Positions 44,275 to 53,021 of a DNA stretch of 64,000 nucleotides are shown one piece after another. The notes under the pieces were generated by a model that ran no database searches, was not told the DNA's origin, and saw only the letters and a program-made list of their open reading frames with translations. The stretch spans positions 1,500,587 through 1,564,586 of the forward strand of contig NZ_CP054051.1 of the NCBI RefSeq assembly GCF_013372265.1, in the 5' to 3' direction. A program made the position numbers and the translations under genes. The number at the start of each line of letters is the position of its first letter. The stretch's first letter is position 1. Source of the stretch: Aliarcobacter cibarius (lineage in GTDB: Bacteria; Campylobacterota; Campylobacteria; Campylobacterales; Arcobacteraceae).

Positions 44275-44874
44275 ACTTTTTAATGAATTTATTTTCTCAT
44301 CAATTAAAGCTAAAGTTCTTTCTTGAGTTTTATATGAAATTTCAGGTAAATTCCCTCCAAAAAGTTTGTTTGCCTCTTCAAATCCTTGAACAATTCCATC
44401 TCTTCCTTTTTGAAGCTTTTCTAAATCATCCCCTGCAAAGCTAAAAACAAAATTTGCAACTCTATCTGAAGTTTGAGTTATTCCAAAAAAACCATTTTCA
44501 CTAACTAAATCTTTTGCTTCATCTTGCGTTAAATCTAAAATTGGTTTACCCGTATATCCAATATTTTTTAAACTCATTCCACTTTGAGTCTCTTTACCAC
44601 CAAGGAAATCTAAAAGATCTATTTGACTAGATTTATCAGCTCCTTGTCCAACAACACCAGCCTGAGCTAATGTACCACCCTTTGCCATATGTTTAGCGTT
44701 TATCTCAAATAAAATAACTTGAGCATTCATAGATAAAGTAACTCTAGCTGCAGAATTATTAATAATCTCCTCAACCGATTCACTCTTAGCTGATTCATTT
44801 TTAGTCTTGGCACTTAAATTCGTATTTTGCTTATACATATCCAAAGCTTGGCTCATCTGTCCTTGTACTTTCAT
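44269..44874 (-). CDS. Uncharacterised protein, DUF5610-like
   Basis: A 201-residue cytosolic protein. The C-terminal half (SDRVANFVFSFAGDDLEKLQKGRDGI, then GFEEANKLFGGNLPEISYKTQERTLALIDEKI) looks like the DUF5610 pattern. The N-terminal half is Ser/Asn/Gln-rich and resembles flagella- or surface-associated disordered regions; similar genes are sometimes annotated as hydrogenase-4 component G without support. There is no signal peptide or membrane helix. It has its own TATAAT promoter and AAGGAG site, and is convergent with the TSUP gene. Function unknown. Confidence 0.65.
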   Translation of the reverse strand: MKVQGQMSQALDMYKQNTNLSAKTKNESAKSESVEEIINNSAARVTLSMNAQVILFEINAKHMAKGGTLAQAGVVGQGADKSSQIDLLDFLGGKETQSGMSLKNIGYTGKPILDLTQDEAKDLVSENGFFGITQTSDRVANFVFSFAGDDLEKLQKGRDGIVQGFEEANKLFGGNLPEISYKTQERTLALIDEKINSLKSE

Positions 44875-44901
44875 TTAAACTCCTTTGTGTTTATATGGCC
44901 A

Positions 44902-44907
44902 ATTATA
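44902..44907 (-). promoter_or_regulatory. Sigma-70 -10 box for the DUF5610-like gene
   Basis: TATAAT preceded by TG on the minus strand, 28 bases before the ATG at 44874, with AAGGAG in the leader. Confidence 0.5.
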
Positions 44908-44978
44908 CATTTCTTAAAATTAAATTAAACTTATTTTTAAATAAAGTTTTATTTAAGAGATTTATTAATCTTTTTTAT

Positions 44979-44984
44979 TATAAT
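44979..44984 (+). promoter_or_regulatory. Sigma-70 -10 box for the small flavoprotein gene
   Basis: A perfect TATAAT 27 bases before the ATG at 45011, after a T-rich stretch, with AGGA in the leader. Together with the divergent box at 44902-44907 it explains the 136-base gap. Confidence 0.5.
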
Positions 44985-45010
44985 TAACAAAAATTTTATA
45001 AGGAAGAATT

Positions 45011-45604
45011 ATGATTTATGATGTTGTTATTATAGGTGGTGGTGCGGCTGGATTTGGTTGTGCATTGACTCTTGCTAGTGCTAATGATAAGTTTGAATGG
45101 GCAAAAGATAAAAAATATTTAATTATTGATGATAACAAAAGTGATTTAAATGCTGGTAAATATTTTAATGTTGCTGGAATTGAGGCTGGTATAAATGGAG
45201 TTGATTTATTAGAAAAGATGAAAGTTCAATTAAAACAATATTCTAACAACGAACTAAAAAATAGTACAGTTAACAAAATAGAAAAAGTAGAGTCTGGATT
45301 TATAATCATTTGTGAAAATCAAACTATAGAATCAAAAACTCTTGTTTTAGCAACAGGTATGCATAAATTTGATATAGAATTTAGTGAAGTTCAAGTAAAA
45401 GAAAATATTTTTGCTCCTAAACCAAATAAAATTTTATTAGCAAATACAAATAATCTTATTTCAGAGAATCTTTATGTTGCTGGTCTTGCAAGTGGTGTTC
45501 CTTCTATGTTTGCATGTGCTAATGGAGATGGAACAAAAGTTGCTTGTGATATCTTAAAAAGTTGGTGTGGAAAAGTTGCAGTTGTACACGATGTAAAATC
45601 TTAA
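45011..45604 (+). CDS. Small single-domain FAD-dependent oxidoreductase (thioredoxin-reductase-like)
   Basis: A 197-residue flavoprotein with an FAD-binding fold (YDVVIIGGGAAGFGCALTLA), a conserved LVLATGMHKF strand and a C-terminal GLASGVPSMFACANGDGTKVACDI like the second FAD motif of thioredoxin reductases. It is much shorter than typical thioredoxin reductases (about 310) because the NAD(P)-binding domain and CxxC are absent. It may therefore need a partner or a different electron donor. It is monocistronic with its own promoter. Confidence 0.8.
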   Translation: MIYDVVIIGGGAAGFGCALTLASANDKFEWAKDKKYLIIDDNKSDLNAGKYFNVAGIEAGINGVDLLEKMKVQLKQYSNNELKNSTVNKIEKVESGFIIICENQTIESKTLVLATGMHKFDIEFSEVQVKENIFAPKPNKILLANTNNLISENLYVAGLASGVPSMFACANGDGTKVACDILKSWCGKVAVVHDVKS

Positions 45605-45676
45605 TTAAAAAAGCAAAAAGCCATATATAACCCTTTTTTGGATAAAATCTAACCTTTAAAGATTAAAGGTTTTTAT

Positions 45677-47626
45677 ATGGCACTAATAGACTTACAAAAC
45701 ATCTCAAAACAATACGATATAAAAGTTATTCTAAAAGATGCAAACTTTACCCTACAACAAGGGCAAAGAGTTGCAGTTATTGGTCAAAATGGACAAGGTA
45801 AATCAACTCTATTTAAAATTATTATGAAAACTGTTGAACCAGATAGTGGTGAAATGGCTATTGATAGGTCAGTAAAAATAGAGATGCTAGATCAACAACC
45901 AAAATTTGAAGCAAACTTAAGTGTAAGAGATGCCATTGAAAATCAACTAGTAGAACTAAAAACTGCCAAAGCTGAATATGAAAGAGTTACAAATGAATTA
46001 GCTACAAATTATGAAGATCAAGATTTGTTAAGAAAACAGAGTGATTTAGCTTCATTTATTGATTTTCATAATGCTTGGGATCTAGATAACATGATAGAAA
46101 GAGTTTTGGTTGAATTTCAATTAAAAGAATATGAAAACAAAGATGTAAACATGTTAAGTGGAGGAGAACAACGTAGAGTTAGCCTCGCTGGACTAATTTT
46201 AAAAAAACCAGATGTTCTACTTTTAGATGAGCCTACAAATCATCTTGATGTTTATATGGTTGAATTTTTAGAAGAATTACTTTTAAAAAATAACTTTACT
46301 CTACTTTTCATCTCTCACGATAGATATTTTATTGATAATATTGCTACAAGTGTTGTTGAAGTTGAAGGTGGAGAATTAAGACGTTTTAATGGAGGATACT
46401 CTGCTTATTTAGAACAAAAAGCTCAAATCTTATCAAATATGCAAAAAGAGCATGAAAACCTTCTAAGACTTGTAAAACAAGAAGCTCACTGGATGCAACA
46501 TGGAGTTACTGCAAGAAGAAAAAGAAACGAAAGAAGAAAAGCTGAATATTTTGATTTAAAACAAAAAGCAAAAACAAATCCGGCAGTAATAAAAAAAATG
46601 AGCATAGAACTTCAAAGAGAGCAAAAATCTTTTAATAGTGAAGAAAAACAACAAAATAAGAAAAAAATGCTCTATGAACTTGATAATGTATACAAAACAT
46701 TGGGTGAAAAAGAGTTAATCAAAGATTTTACTACTAGAATTCTACAAAAAGATACTATTGCAATAGTTGGACCAAATGGAAGTGGAAAATCAACTCTACT
46801 TAAAATTTTTATGGAAAAACTAAAAATAGACAAAGGAACTTTTAAAAAAGGTGATTTCCAAATAGGTTACTTTGATCAACAAAGAGAGATGCTAGATGAC
46901 AACAAAACTATTATGGAGATTTTCTGCCCTAATGGTGGAGATAGAGTAGTTTTAGATGATGGAAGAAATATGCATGTTTTTGGATACTTGAAAAATTTTC
47001 TATTTCCAAAAGAGTATTTAGATAAAAAAGTAGGTGTTTTAAGTGGTGGTGAAAAAAATAGAGTTGCCCTTGCACTACTATTTACAAAAAGAGTTGATTG
47101 CATGATTCTTGATGAGCCTACAAATGATTTAGATATTCCTACAATCAATATTTTAGAAGAGTATCTACAAAATTTTCAAGGTGCACTAATATTTGTATCA
47201 CATGATAGGTATTTCGTAGATAAGATTGCAAAAAAACTATTTGTATTCCAAGGAAATGGTCATATTATGGAAAGTTTCCAGCCATATAGTGAATATTTAC
47301 AAATAGAAAAAGAGCTAAAAGAGCTTGATTCTTTAGAAGTTGAAATAGAAAAAGACAAAACTACTTCAAAAGTTGTAAATGAACCGAAAAAACAAACTAA
47401 ATTATCATATAAAGATCAAAGAGAATATGATATTTTACCCAAAGAGATTGAAGATCTTGAAAATAAGATTGCCGAATTAAATAACTGCTTAGCTGATCCA
47501 AAATGTTATGAAAAGATGGGAATTATAGCACTTTCAAAAGAGCTTGAAGATACAAAAACTATCTATGAAGAAAAAGTTGAAAGATTCCTACATCTTGAAG
47601 AGTTAATTGAAAGTTTTAACAATTAA
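45677..47626 (+). CDS. ABC-F family ATPase (Uup/EttA-like)
   Basis: A 649-residue soluble protein with two ABC cassettes and no membrane domain: Walker A GQNGQGKST and GPNGSGKST, signatures LSGGEQRRVSLAG and LSGGEKNRVALAL, and Walker B LLLDEPTNHLDV and MILDEPTNDLD. The P-site tRNA interaction motif linker lies between the cassettes and a coiled-coil C-terminus (about 575-645) resembles Uup. ABC-F proteins act on the ribosome. Antibiotic resistance is not implied by sequence. Confidence 0.92.
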   Translation: MALIDLQNISKQYDIKVILKDANFTLQQGQRVAVIGQNGQGKSTLFKIIMKTVEPDSGEMAIDRSVKIEMLDQQPKFEANLSVRDAIENQLVELKTAKAEYERVTNELATNYEDQDLLRKQSDLASFIDFHNAWDLDNMIERVLVEFQLKEYENKDVNMLSGGEQRRVSLAGLILKKPDVLLLDEPTNHLDVYMVEFLEELLLKNNFTLLFISHDRYFIDNIATSVVEVEGGELRRFNGGYSAYLEQKAQILSNMQKEHENLLRLVKQEAHWMQHGVTARRKRNERRKAEYFDLKQKAKTNPAVIKKMSIELQREQKSFNSEEKQQNKKKMLYELDNVYKTLGEKELIKDFTTRILQKDTIAIVGPNGSGKSTLLKIFMEKLKIDKGTFKKGDFQIGYFDQQREMLDDNKTIMEIFCPNGGDRVVLDDGRNMHVFGYLKNFLFPKEYLDKKVGVLSGGEKNRVALALLFTKRVDCMILDEPTNDLDIPTINILEEYLQNFQGALIFVSHDRYFVDKIAKKLFVFQGNGHIMESFQPYSEYLQIEKELKELDSLEVEIEKDKTTSKVVNEPKKQTKLSYKDQREYDILPKEIEDLENKIAELNNCLADPKCYEKMGIIALSKELEDTKTIYEEKVERFLHLEELIESFNN

Positions 47627-47660
47627 AATAATATAATTTTACATTAAAAAAGGAGAAAAA

Positions 47661-48104
47661 ATGAGTTTAAAAGAAAAATTAAATGAAGATTTAAAACAAG
47701 CGATGAGAGATAAAGAGGTTGTAAAAAGAGATTCTATTAGAGCTATTAATACAATGGTTAAGCAAGTTGAAGTTGATGAAAGAAGAGTTTTAGATGATGC
47801 TGAAGTTATAAAACTTATTCAAAGAGGTATCAAACAAAGAGAGGAAGCAATTTCTCAATATAGCGCTGCTGAAAGAGATGATTTAGTTCAAAAAGAGCAG
47901 GATCAAGTTGATGTATTTATGCAGTATTTACCAAAACAACTAAGTGATGATGAATTAGAAACTGGGATGAAAGAAATAATCAGTGAAGTTGGAGCAACTA
48001 GTTTAAAAGATATGGGAAAAGTTATGGGAGCAGCTTCAAAGAAATTTGCAGGTGTTGCAGATGGAAAAAGAATAAATGAGATGGTAAAAAAACTTTTAGG
48101 ATAA
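47661..48104 (+). CDS. GatB/YqeY domain protein
   Basis: A 147-residue all-helical YqeY protein with a GatB/YqeY domain: MSLKEKLNEDLKQAMRDKEVVKRDSIRAINTMVKQ, ISQYSAAERDDLVQKEQDQVDVFMQYLPKQ and MGKVMGAASKKFAGVADGKRINEMVKKLL. Related to the tRNA-binding tail of the amidotransferase GatB; the exact role is unknown. Strong AGGAG site. It follows the ABC-F gene by 34 bases and is probably co-transcribed with it. Confidence 0.92.
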   Translation: MSLKEKLNEDLKQAMRDKEVVKRDSIRAINTMVKQVEVDERRVLDDAEVIKLIQRGIKQREEAISQYSAAERDDLVQKEQDQVDVFMQYLPKQLSDDELETGMKEIISEVGATSLKDMGKVMGAASKKFAGVADGKRINEMVKKLLG

Positions 48105-48110
48105 AAAAAA

Positions 48111-49226
48111 ATGCAAGAATTCTTTGAAAATCTGTGTGAAATAGAAAAACTTGAAATTAAAAAAAATCAGATAAATTCTGCGGAAGGGCTAATTTCTCTT
48201 CTTTTAAAAAGAGCCCCTAGAAAAAATGTAAGAGTTTTAGTAAATATTTTAAAACAATCTTTACTTCCTTCTATTAGCCAAGATGAAAATAAAGAGCTTG
48301 AAGAACTATTTTTAGAAATAGATAAAGATGAAAATTTAATCTTTGAAAAAGAAGTACAAGAAAAAATTGAACAATTTATTTCACAAAGATTTGAAAAAGA
48401 CAAACAAGTAATTATTGAAAAAACTTCTGATCTTTCAAAACTTGTTTTTATAATGGAAGAATTTTTAAATGAAGCCATTTCAAGTAGTGGAAATGGCTCT
48501 AAAAATGTATTAAATATAAAAGAAAAATTAAAATCTATAGATATAAATGATGGTAGTTTAGAGACTCTTTCTATGGTTCAAGCAGAACTAATAAATGCGG
48601 CTTCTTCAATAGAAGAAGAGATGAACAAAGTTTCAAATAAATTACAATCAGGAAAAACAAAAGTTCAAGAGCTTGAAGATAAAATAAAAAATCTTGAAGA
48701 TGAACTAAAGAAAACGAAAAATGAAAGTATGAGAGATCATTTAACTGGTCTTTTAACAAGAAAAACATTTTTTGAAGAATTAAAAAGAATAGATAGTTCA
48801 TATGAAAGAATGGGAACACAGTATGCAATTATTTTCTTTGATATAGATCATTTCAAAAAGATAAATGATACATTTGGCCATGAAGGTGGAGATATTGTAT
48901 TATCAACTTTTGGAAAAATTCTAAACAAAAGTATTAGAGATTTAGATATAGTTGGAAGGTATGGTGGTGAAGAATTTATCGCTATTGTTCATTTTAAAGA
49001 GACAAAAGAGCTTTTACTTTTCTTAAAAAGAATCAAATCAATAGTTACTGAAAACAATTTTATATACAAAGATAAACAACTAAAAGTTACTTTTTCTGCT
49101 GGTGTAACTATTAGAAATAGCTACAAAAACTATGATGAAGCTATAAATAAAGCAGATAAGCTACTTTATGAAGCAAAAAAATCTGGTAGAAATAAAATTA
49201 TTTTAGAAAATGGAATGGAATTTTAA
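48111..49226 (+). CDS. Soluble diguanylate cyclase (GGDEF)
   Basis: A 371-residue cytosolic protein. The first 170 residues are helical and of no recognised domain. A coiled coil follows (about 175-205; KTKVQELEDKIKNLEDELKKTK), then a GGDEF domain (about 205-368) with FFDIDHFKKINDTFGHEGGD and an active-site GGEEF. No RxxD inhibitory site is obvious. The sensing input is unknown. It begins 6 bases after the YqeY gene. Confidence 0.9.
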   Translation: MQEFFENLCEIEKLEIKKNQINSAEGLISLLLKRAPRKNVRVLVNILKQSLLPSISQDENKELEELFLEIDKDENLIFEKEVQEKIEQFISQRFEKDKQVIIEKTSDLSKLVFIMEEFLNEAISSSGNGSKNVLNIKEKLKSIDINDGSLETLSMVQAELINAASSIEEEMNKVSNKLQSGKTKVQELEDKIKNLEDELKKTKNESMRDHLTGLLTRKTFFEELKRIDSSYERMGTQYAIIFFDIDHFKKINDTFGHEGGDIVLSTFGKILNKSIRDLDIVGRYGGEEFIAIVHFKETKELLLFLKRIKSIVTENNFIYKDKQLKVTFSAGVTIRNSYKNYDEAINKADKLLYEAKKSGRNKIILENGMEF

Positions 49227-49236
49227 TTCCATTTTT
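49215..49236. terminator. Bidirectional hairpin terminator
   Basis: An 8-bp stem (ATGGAATT at 49215-49222, AATTCCAT at 49225-49232) followed by a T-run on the plus strand lies between the convergent GGDEF and histidine-kinase genes, overlapping the GGDEF stop codon. The stem may be shorter than drawn because the loop is only 2 bases. Confidence 0.55.
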
Positions 49237-49239
49237 AAA

Positions 49240-50382
49240 TCAAATATTAAAAAATATATATCTAAAAGTTGAACCCTCACTCTCTTTAGAAAATACATCT
49301 ATTTTAATATTGTTTTTAATACAAATATTCTTTACAATACTAAGCCCTATTCCAAAACCACCTGTAATTTTATCACCTCTATAATACCTTTCAAAAAGTT
49401 TTGAAACATCTTTTATTCCAATTCCTTCATCTTTAAACTCTAAAATAAAACCTTCATCTATTTTTTCTAATTTTACAAAAATTTTTGATTCTTTATTTGA
49501 GTATTTTATTGCATTTGAAAGATTATTATCAATTATTCTATAAGCTTCTATTTCATTAAATTTTATATTTATATTTGGTTCTATATTTTTAAAAATTTCT
49601 ATATTTTTTGCATTTGCTAAATCATTAAAAAAATCTACTCTTTTTTCAAAAAATAAAGAAAAATCCATATCTCTTCTTTCATTTTTTACTTCATTTTGTT
49701 GCATATAATATTCTAAATCTTCATAAATAACTGTCATATTTTTTAAAGCTGATTTAACTCTTAAAATATTCTTATCATTTTTTAATCTCAAAGATAACAT
49801 ATCAATATTTATTCTTGCAACCCCAATAGGTGTTTTTAATTCATGCATTGCATCTTTTAAAAAATTATCTAAATACTCATTTAATTTTCTATAAGGTTCA
49901 ATACTTTGTTTAATTACAAAAAAAGATAACAAAAATATAAAAAAACTAACTATTATAAAAAGTATTAAACAGTTGTAAATAACTTCACTATAATCAATAT
50001 TTTTGCAAATAATCAAATAATTATTATCTAAAATATTATTTAGCTCTCTTTTAAAACAAAGTCTTTCATTAGATTCATTAAAATCATCTTCAAAAAAATC
50101 TAAAGAAAGATTTGTAAAAAATTTCTCTTTTTTATTTTCATCATATAAACTAGAGTAAAATATATTTGATCTAGGAAAATAAAAAACTTCACCATTTTGT
50201 TCTAAAAAATTCTCTATTTTTTTAACTACTTGATTAGAATAGCTTTGTAAGTCAAGTTTATCTTTTATATCTTGATTTTTTATACTTGCATCTATATAAA
50301 AATAGATTGGTATAAAAGCTATTAAAAGAGTTATCAAACCTTGAATTAAAATATATTTAAAATCACTTTTATTACTTTTCAA
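49240..50382 (-). CDS. Membrane sensor histidine kinase (tsdA-linked)
   Basis: A 380-residue class I kinase with membrane helices at about 12-30 and 140-162, a short periplasmic segment of about 105 residues, H-box DAMHELKTPIG (His about 180), N-box DNNLSNAIKYS and G-boxes FKDEGIGIKDV and GGFGIGLSIVKNI. The plan is close to the kinase at 3875-5068, so the two systems are probably paralogues. It overlaps the response regulator by 11 bases and shares a transcript with the cache sensor and TsdA. A thiosulfate/tetrathionate-related signal is inferred from context. Confidence 0.88.
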   Translation of the reverse strand: MKSNKSDFKYILIQGLITLLIAFIPIYFYIDASIKNQDIKDKLDLQSYSNQVVKKIENFLEQNGEVFYFPRSNIFYSSLYDENKKEKFFTNLSLDFFEDDFNESNERLCFKRELNNILDNNYLIICKNIDYSEVIYNCLILFIIVSFFIFLLSFFVIKQSIEPYRKLNEYLDNFLKDAMHELKTPIGVARINIDMLSLRLKNDKNILRVKSALKNMTVIYEDLEYYMQQNEVKNERRDMDFSLFFEKRVDFFNDLANAKNIEIFKNIEPNINIKFNEIEAYRIIDNNLSNAIKYSNKESKIFVKLEKIDEGFILEFKDEGIGIKDVSKLFERYYRGDKITGGFGIGLSIVKNICIKNNIKIDVFSKESEGSTFRYIFFNI

Positions 50383-51031
50383 TCTTATATCCCAAAAATC
50401 TTTTTGTAACTATAAAATTATTATTTGTTTTTTCTCTAACTCTTTTTATGCACATTCTAATATCAGCATAAGAAATTTCTTTATTTTCCCATACATTTTC
50501 ATGTAAACTCTCAATTGATACAAAGAAACCTCTATTTTGTACTAAAAAAGCTACAAGTTCAAGCTCTTTTTGTGATAGCTCTACTATAACATTATCTACA
50601 GATAAAACCATTTTCTTTATATTAAATTTATATCCAAATTGTAATGTTATACAATCTTCATTACTTTGGAAATAATTTTTTATTTGTTGTTCAATCCTAT
50701 GCTTTAATTCAATCATATCAAAAGGTTTTCTTATATAATCATTACAACCTAAAGTATAACCATGACTTAAATCTTTTATATCTGTTAATGAAGTTAAAAT
50801 TATTATTGGAGTATCAATATTTGATTCTCTTACATACTTAACAAGAGAAAAACCATCTATTTTTGGAACTCTTATATCAAGTAAAAGCAAATCATACTTT
50901 GTTTCAAATATAGCGTTTAGCGCATCTTCTCCATTATCAAAATCATCTACAACAAAATCTAATTCTTCTAAAAACTCTTTTATCGACTCTTTATATAAAA
51001 AATCATCTTCTAATAACAATATCTTTATCAT
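50372..51031 (-). CDS. OmpR/PhoB-family response regulator (tsdA-linked)
   Basis: A 219-residue regulator with receiver domain (acidic D9/D10, phospho-acceptor D52 in LLDIRVPK, conserved Lys in RKPF) and a winged-helix DNA-binding domain ending YADIRMCIKRVREKTNNNFI. It is the partner of the overlapping kinase and starts 4 bases inside the end of the cache-sensor gene. Likely targets are tsdA and its own operon. Confidence 0.9.
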   Translation of the reverse strand: MIKILLLEDDFLYKESIKEFLEELDFVVDDFDNGEDALNAIFETKYDLLLLDIRVPKIDGFSLVKYVRESNIDTPIIILTSLTDIKDLSHGYTLGCNDYIRKPFDMIELKHRIEQQIKNYFQSNEDCITLQFGYKFNIKKMVLSVDNVIVELSQKELELVAFLVQNRGFFVSIESLHENVWENKEISYADIRMCIKRVREKTNNNFIVTKRFLGYKIEK

Positions 51032-51906
51032 TTTATTATTATCTCTTTATTTATATTATTATATTTTCTTTCACTATCATTTAAATTAAATTCCCCATGA
51101 TAATTATAATTTGGCAAATATACAAAGTTTTTTACAAATTTCTCAAAACAAACCACTAAAACACCTGCATTTTTATTTCCAAAATTTCCTAAAGGTATCT
51201 TTGAATAAATTTTAGAATCTTGTTCAATAAATAATTTATCACTATTTAAAACTTCTTTTATAAGTTCTTTATTAAATTTATCAAAACTATTTTGTAATAA
51301 TACAAATTCTTCAATATGCTTATTCTCTTTATATGAAGTAGCAATATTCAAAAAATCTTTTTCAAGCAAAATCATCGATGATATACCCAAATTTTTTAGC
51401 CTGTAAATAAAATCTTTAAAATCAATAATTATCTCTATAGATCCTAAGAATTCATTATTTTTATCATAAATTGGAGCTATTGCTTTAACATTAAATCTTT
51501 TTCCTAATTCATTAGAAACAAATGGTTTATTTGAGCTCTTAACTTTTACTAGTCCTTCTCTAAAACTAGTTAAATTCTCTCCAAAATCCTTATCTTCCCA
51601 ACTTCTAGTAAAAACTTCAAGATTTTTTGTATGAATTTGTACGTCAATATCTTGATTTGTATAGGCTTTAATAATCTCTAAAAGTTTTAAAAGCTCTTTT
51701 TTTAACTCTTTTGAATTGTTATCATCAAGATTTTTTACTATATCTTGATTCTTTGAAAATACTAAAGCTAAAGAAAGGGCTTGTTTTTTCTGATTTTCTA
51801 ATTCATCTTCAACTATTTTCATTTGATTAGAAACAAAAATATCTAGTTCTTTTTGATTAAGTATTGTGTTATATCTATTTAAAAAAAATAGTAAAATTGA
51901 AATCAA
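51028..51906 (-). CDS. Periplasmic cache-domain sensor protein without output domain; start unclear
   Basis: A protein of at least 292 residues: one N-terminal membrane anchor and a large periplasmic double-cache-like domain (SLALVFSKNQDIV, DVQIHTKNLEVFTRSWEDKDFG, IAPIYDKNNEFLGSIEIIIDFKDF). There is no cytosolic kinase, GGDEF or MCP part, so it may feed the adjacent kinase. The TTG at 51906 truncates the anchor; the frame continues upstream to 51948 as KISYKKFLISFLILISILLFF, a proper anchor, but with no ATG, GTG or TTG. An ATG with GGTGG upstream at 51959-51961 is one base out of frame across a run of six C. Possibly phase-variable, AUU-started or damaged. Confidence 0.7.
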   Translation of the reverse strand: MISILLFFLNRYNTILNQKELDIFVSNQMKIVEDELENQKKQALSLALVFSKNQDIVKNLDDNNSKELKKELLKLLEIIKAYTNQDIDVQIHTKNLEVFTRSWEDKDFGENLTSFREGLVKVKSSNKPFVSNELGKRFNVKAIAPIYDKNNEFLGSIEIIIDFKDFIYRLKNLGISSMILLEKDFLNIATSYKENKHIEEFVLLQNSFDKFNKELIKEVLNSDKLFIEQDSKIYSKIPLGNFGNKNAGVLVVCFEKFVKNFVYLPNYNYHGEFNLNDSERKYNNINKEIIIK

Positions 51907-51945
51907 TATTAAAAATGATATTAAGAATTTTTTGTAAGATATTTT

Positions 51946-51977
51946 AATTGGGGGGTATCATATAGATACCACCAATT
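51946..51977 (-). other. Hairpin with C6 tract between tsdA and the cache-sensor gene
   Basis: AATTGGTGGTATC and GATACCCCCCAATT (as read on the minus strand) form an almost complete inverted repeat around ATATA. It includes a run of six C (G run at 51950-51955 on the plus strand), a GGTGG that could serve as Shine-Dalgarno, and an ATG at 51961-51959. It could act as a partial terminator after tsdA, a translation-blocking stem for the next gene, or a slippage site controlling its frame. Confidence 0.5.
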
Positions 51978-52954
51978 TATTTAATAATTTTTCCATAAGG
52001 TCCAAATTTGTACTCTTTTGATTCAATTCCTTCTCTATATGTATCAGGAGCTTTTACAACTTCATCAGGAAAATCTTTATCTCTATTTGCTTTTTCTGGT
52101 CTAAAGTGACTATCATCATTCATATAAGCAGCAACATTATAAGCTTCTTCGTCTGTTAAGATAGGACTATCTTTAGATGCACCTAAAGGCATATTACTTC
52201 TAATAAAATCTGCTGCTTTAAGTGTTCTATACATTCCAGCACCTTTATTGTAGCTATCTTGTCCCCATAGTGGTGGATTTATATAACCTGTAGCTAAACC
52301 TTCATTTTTTATCCCCTCACCGTTTGTACCGTGACATGAAGCACAATGAGTATCATATACAACTTTCCCTTTTATAGGATCTGCCGCTTTTTGTTTAATC
52401 ATTTTTCTATCAACTTTATAAAGTTCTCTTTCTTGAAGCTTATTTGCAGCTCCTAGAGGAATACCTTGACTTAACCAAAACATATATGTTTCAATAGCTT
52501 TCATCTCTTTACTGTCAAGTGGTAATGCTTTACCATTCATACTTCTTGTCATACATCCATTGATTCTATCAGCCAATGTTCCAATACTATCACCTCTTGC
52601 TCCATATTGTGGGAATGATGCATAAGTTCCAACAAATGTCCCTGCATAAGGTTTTGTACCTGCTTCTAAGTGGCAATTTTGACATGTTAAATTGTTTCCT
52701 GCAAATCTCATTTTTTCATCACTTACTTCAGGACCTATATATTTAGGAGTATTAACTACCAACTCCTTTCCATATTTAACCATTTCACCAAACTTATTAT
52801 TTGGAATTGTACTCTCATCTGGAATTTTATATTCAAGTTTTCCCTCATACTTAAATCCAGTATCTTGTCGTTTTGCTAACTCTTTTGCATCAAAAGCACT
52901 TAACGAAGTTGCTGCTAATGCTATTAAAGCTGTAATTGAAACTAACTTTCTCAT
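51977..52954 (-). CDS. tsdA: Thiosulfate dehydrogenase / tetrathionate reductase TsdA, di-heme cytochrome c
   Basis: A 325-residue periplasmic protein with signal peptide (ending SLSA) and two heme-c sites, CQNCH (91-95) and CASCH (204-208). The region RINGCMTRSMNG (Cys 134) matches the TsdA consensus; the unusual His/Cys-ligated active-site heme is a hallmark of the family. TsdA interconverts thiosulfate and tetrathionate and is known in Campylobacter. A perfect AGGAGGAAA and a TATGAT promoter precede it, suggesting high expression. Downstream lie a cache sensor and a two-component system. Confidence 0.93.
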   Translation of the reverse strand: MRKLVSITALIALAATSLSAFDAKELAKRQDTGFKYEGKLEYKIPDESTIPNNKFGEMVKYGKELVVNTPKYIGPEVSDEKMRFAGNNLTCQNCHLEAGTKPYAGTFVGTYASFPQYGARGDSIGTLADRINGCMTRSMNGKALPLDSKEMKAIETYMFWLSQGIPLGAANKLQERELYKVDRKMIKQKAADPIKGKVVYDTHCASCHGTNGEGIKNEGLATGYINPPLWGQDSYNKGAGMYRTLKAADFIRSNMPLGASKDSPILTDEEAYNVAAYMNDDSHFRPEKANRDKDFPDEVVKAPDTYREGIESKEYKFGPYGKIIK

Positions 52955-52985
52955 AAATCTTTCCTCCTATATTTATTAGAACCGT

Positions 52986-52991
52986 ATCATA
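52986..52991 (-). promoter_or_regulatory. -10 box for the tsdA unit
   Basis: TATGAT on the minus strand, 32 bases before the tsdA ATG, gives a short leader carrying AGGAGGAAA. It is the only clear promoter seen for the tsdA-cache-regulator-kinase run. Confidence 0.45.
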
Positions 52992-53021
52992 ACAAACAAA
53001 GATAACATTAAAGTAACAAAA

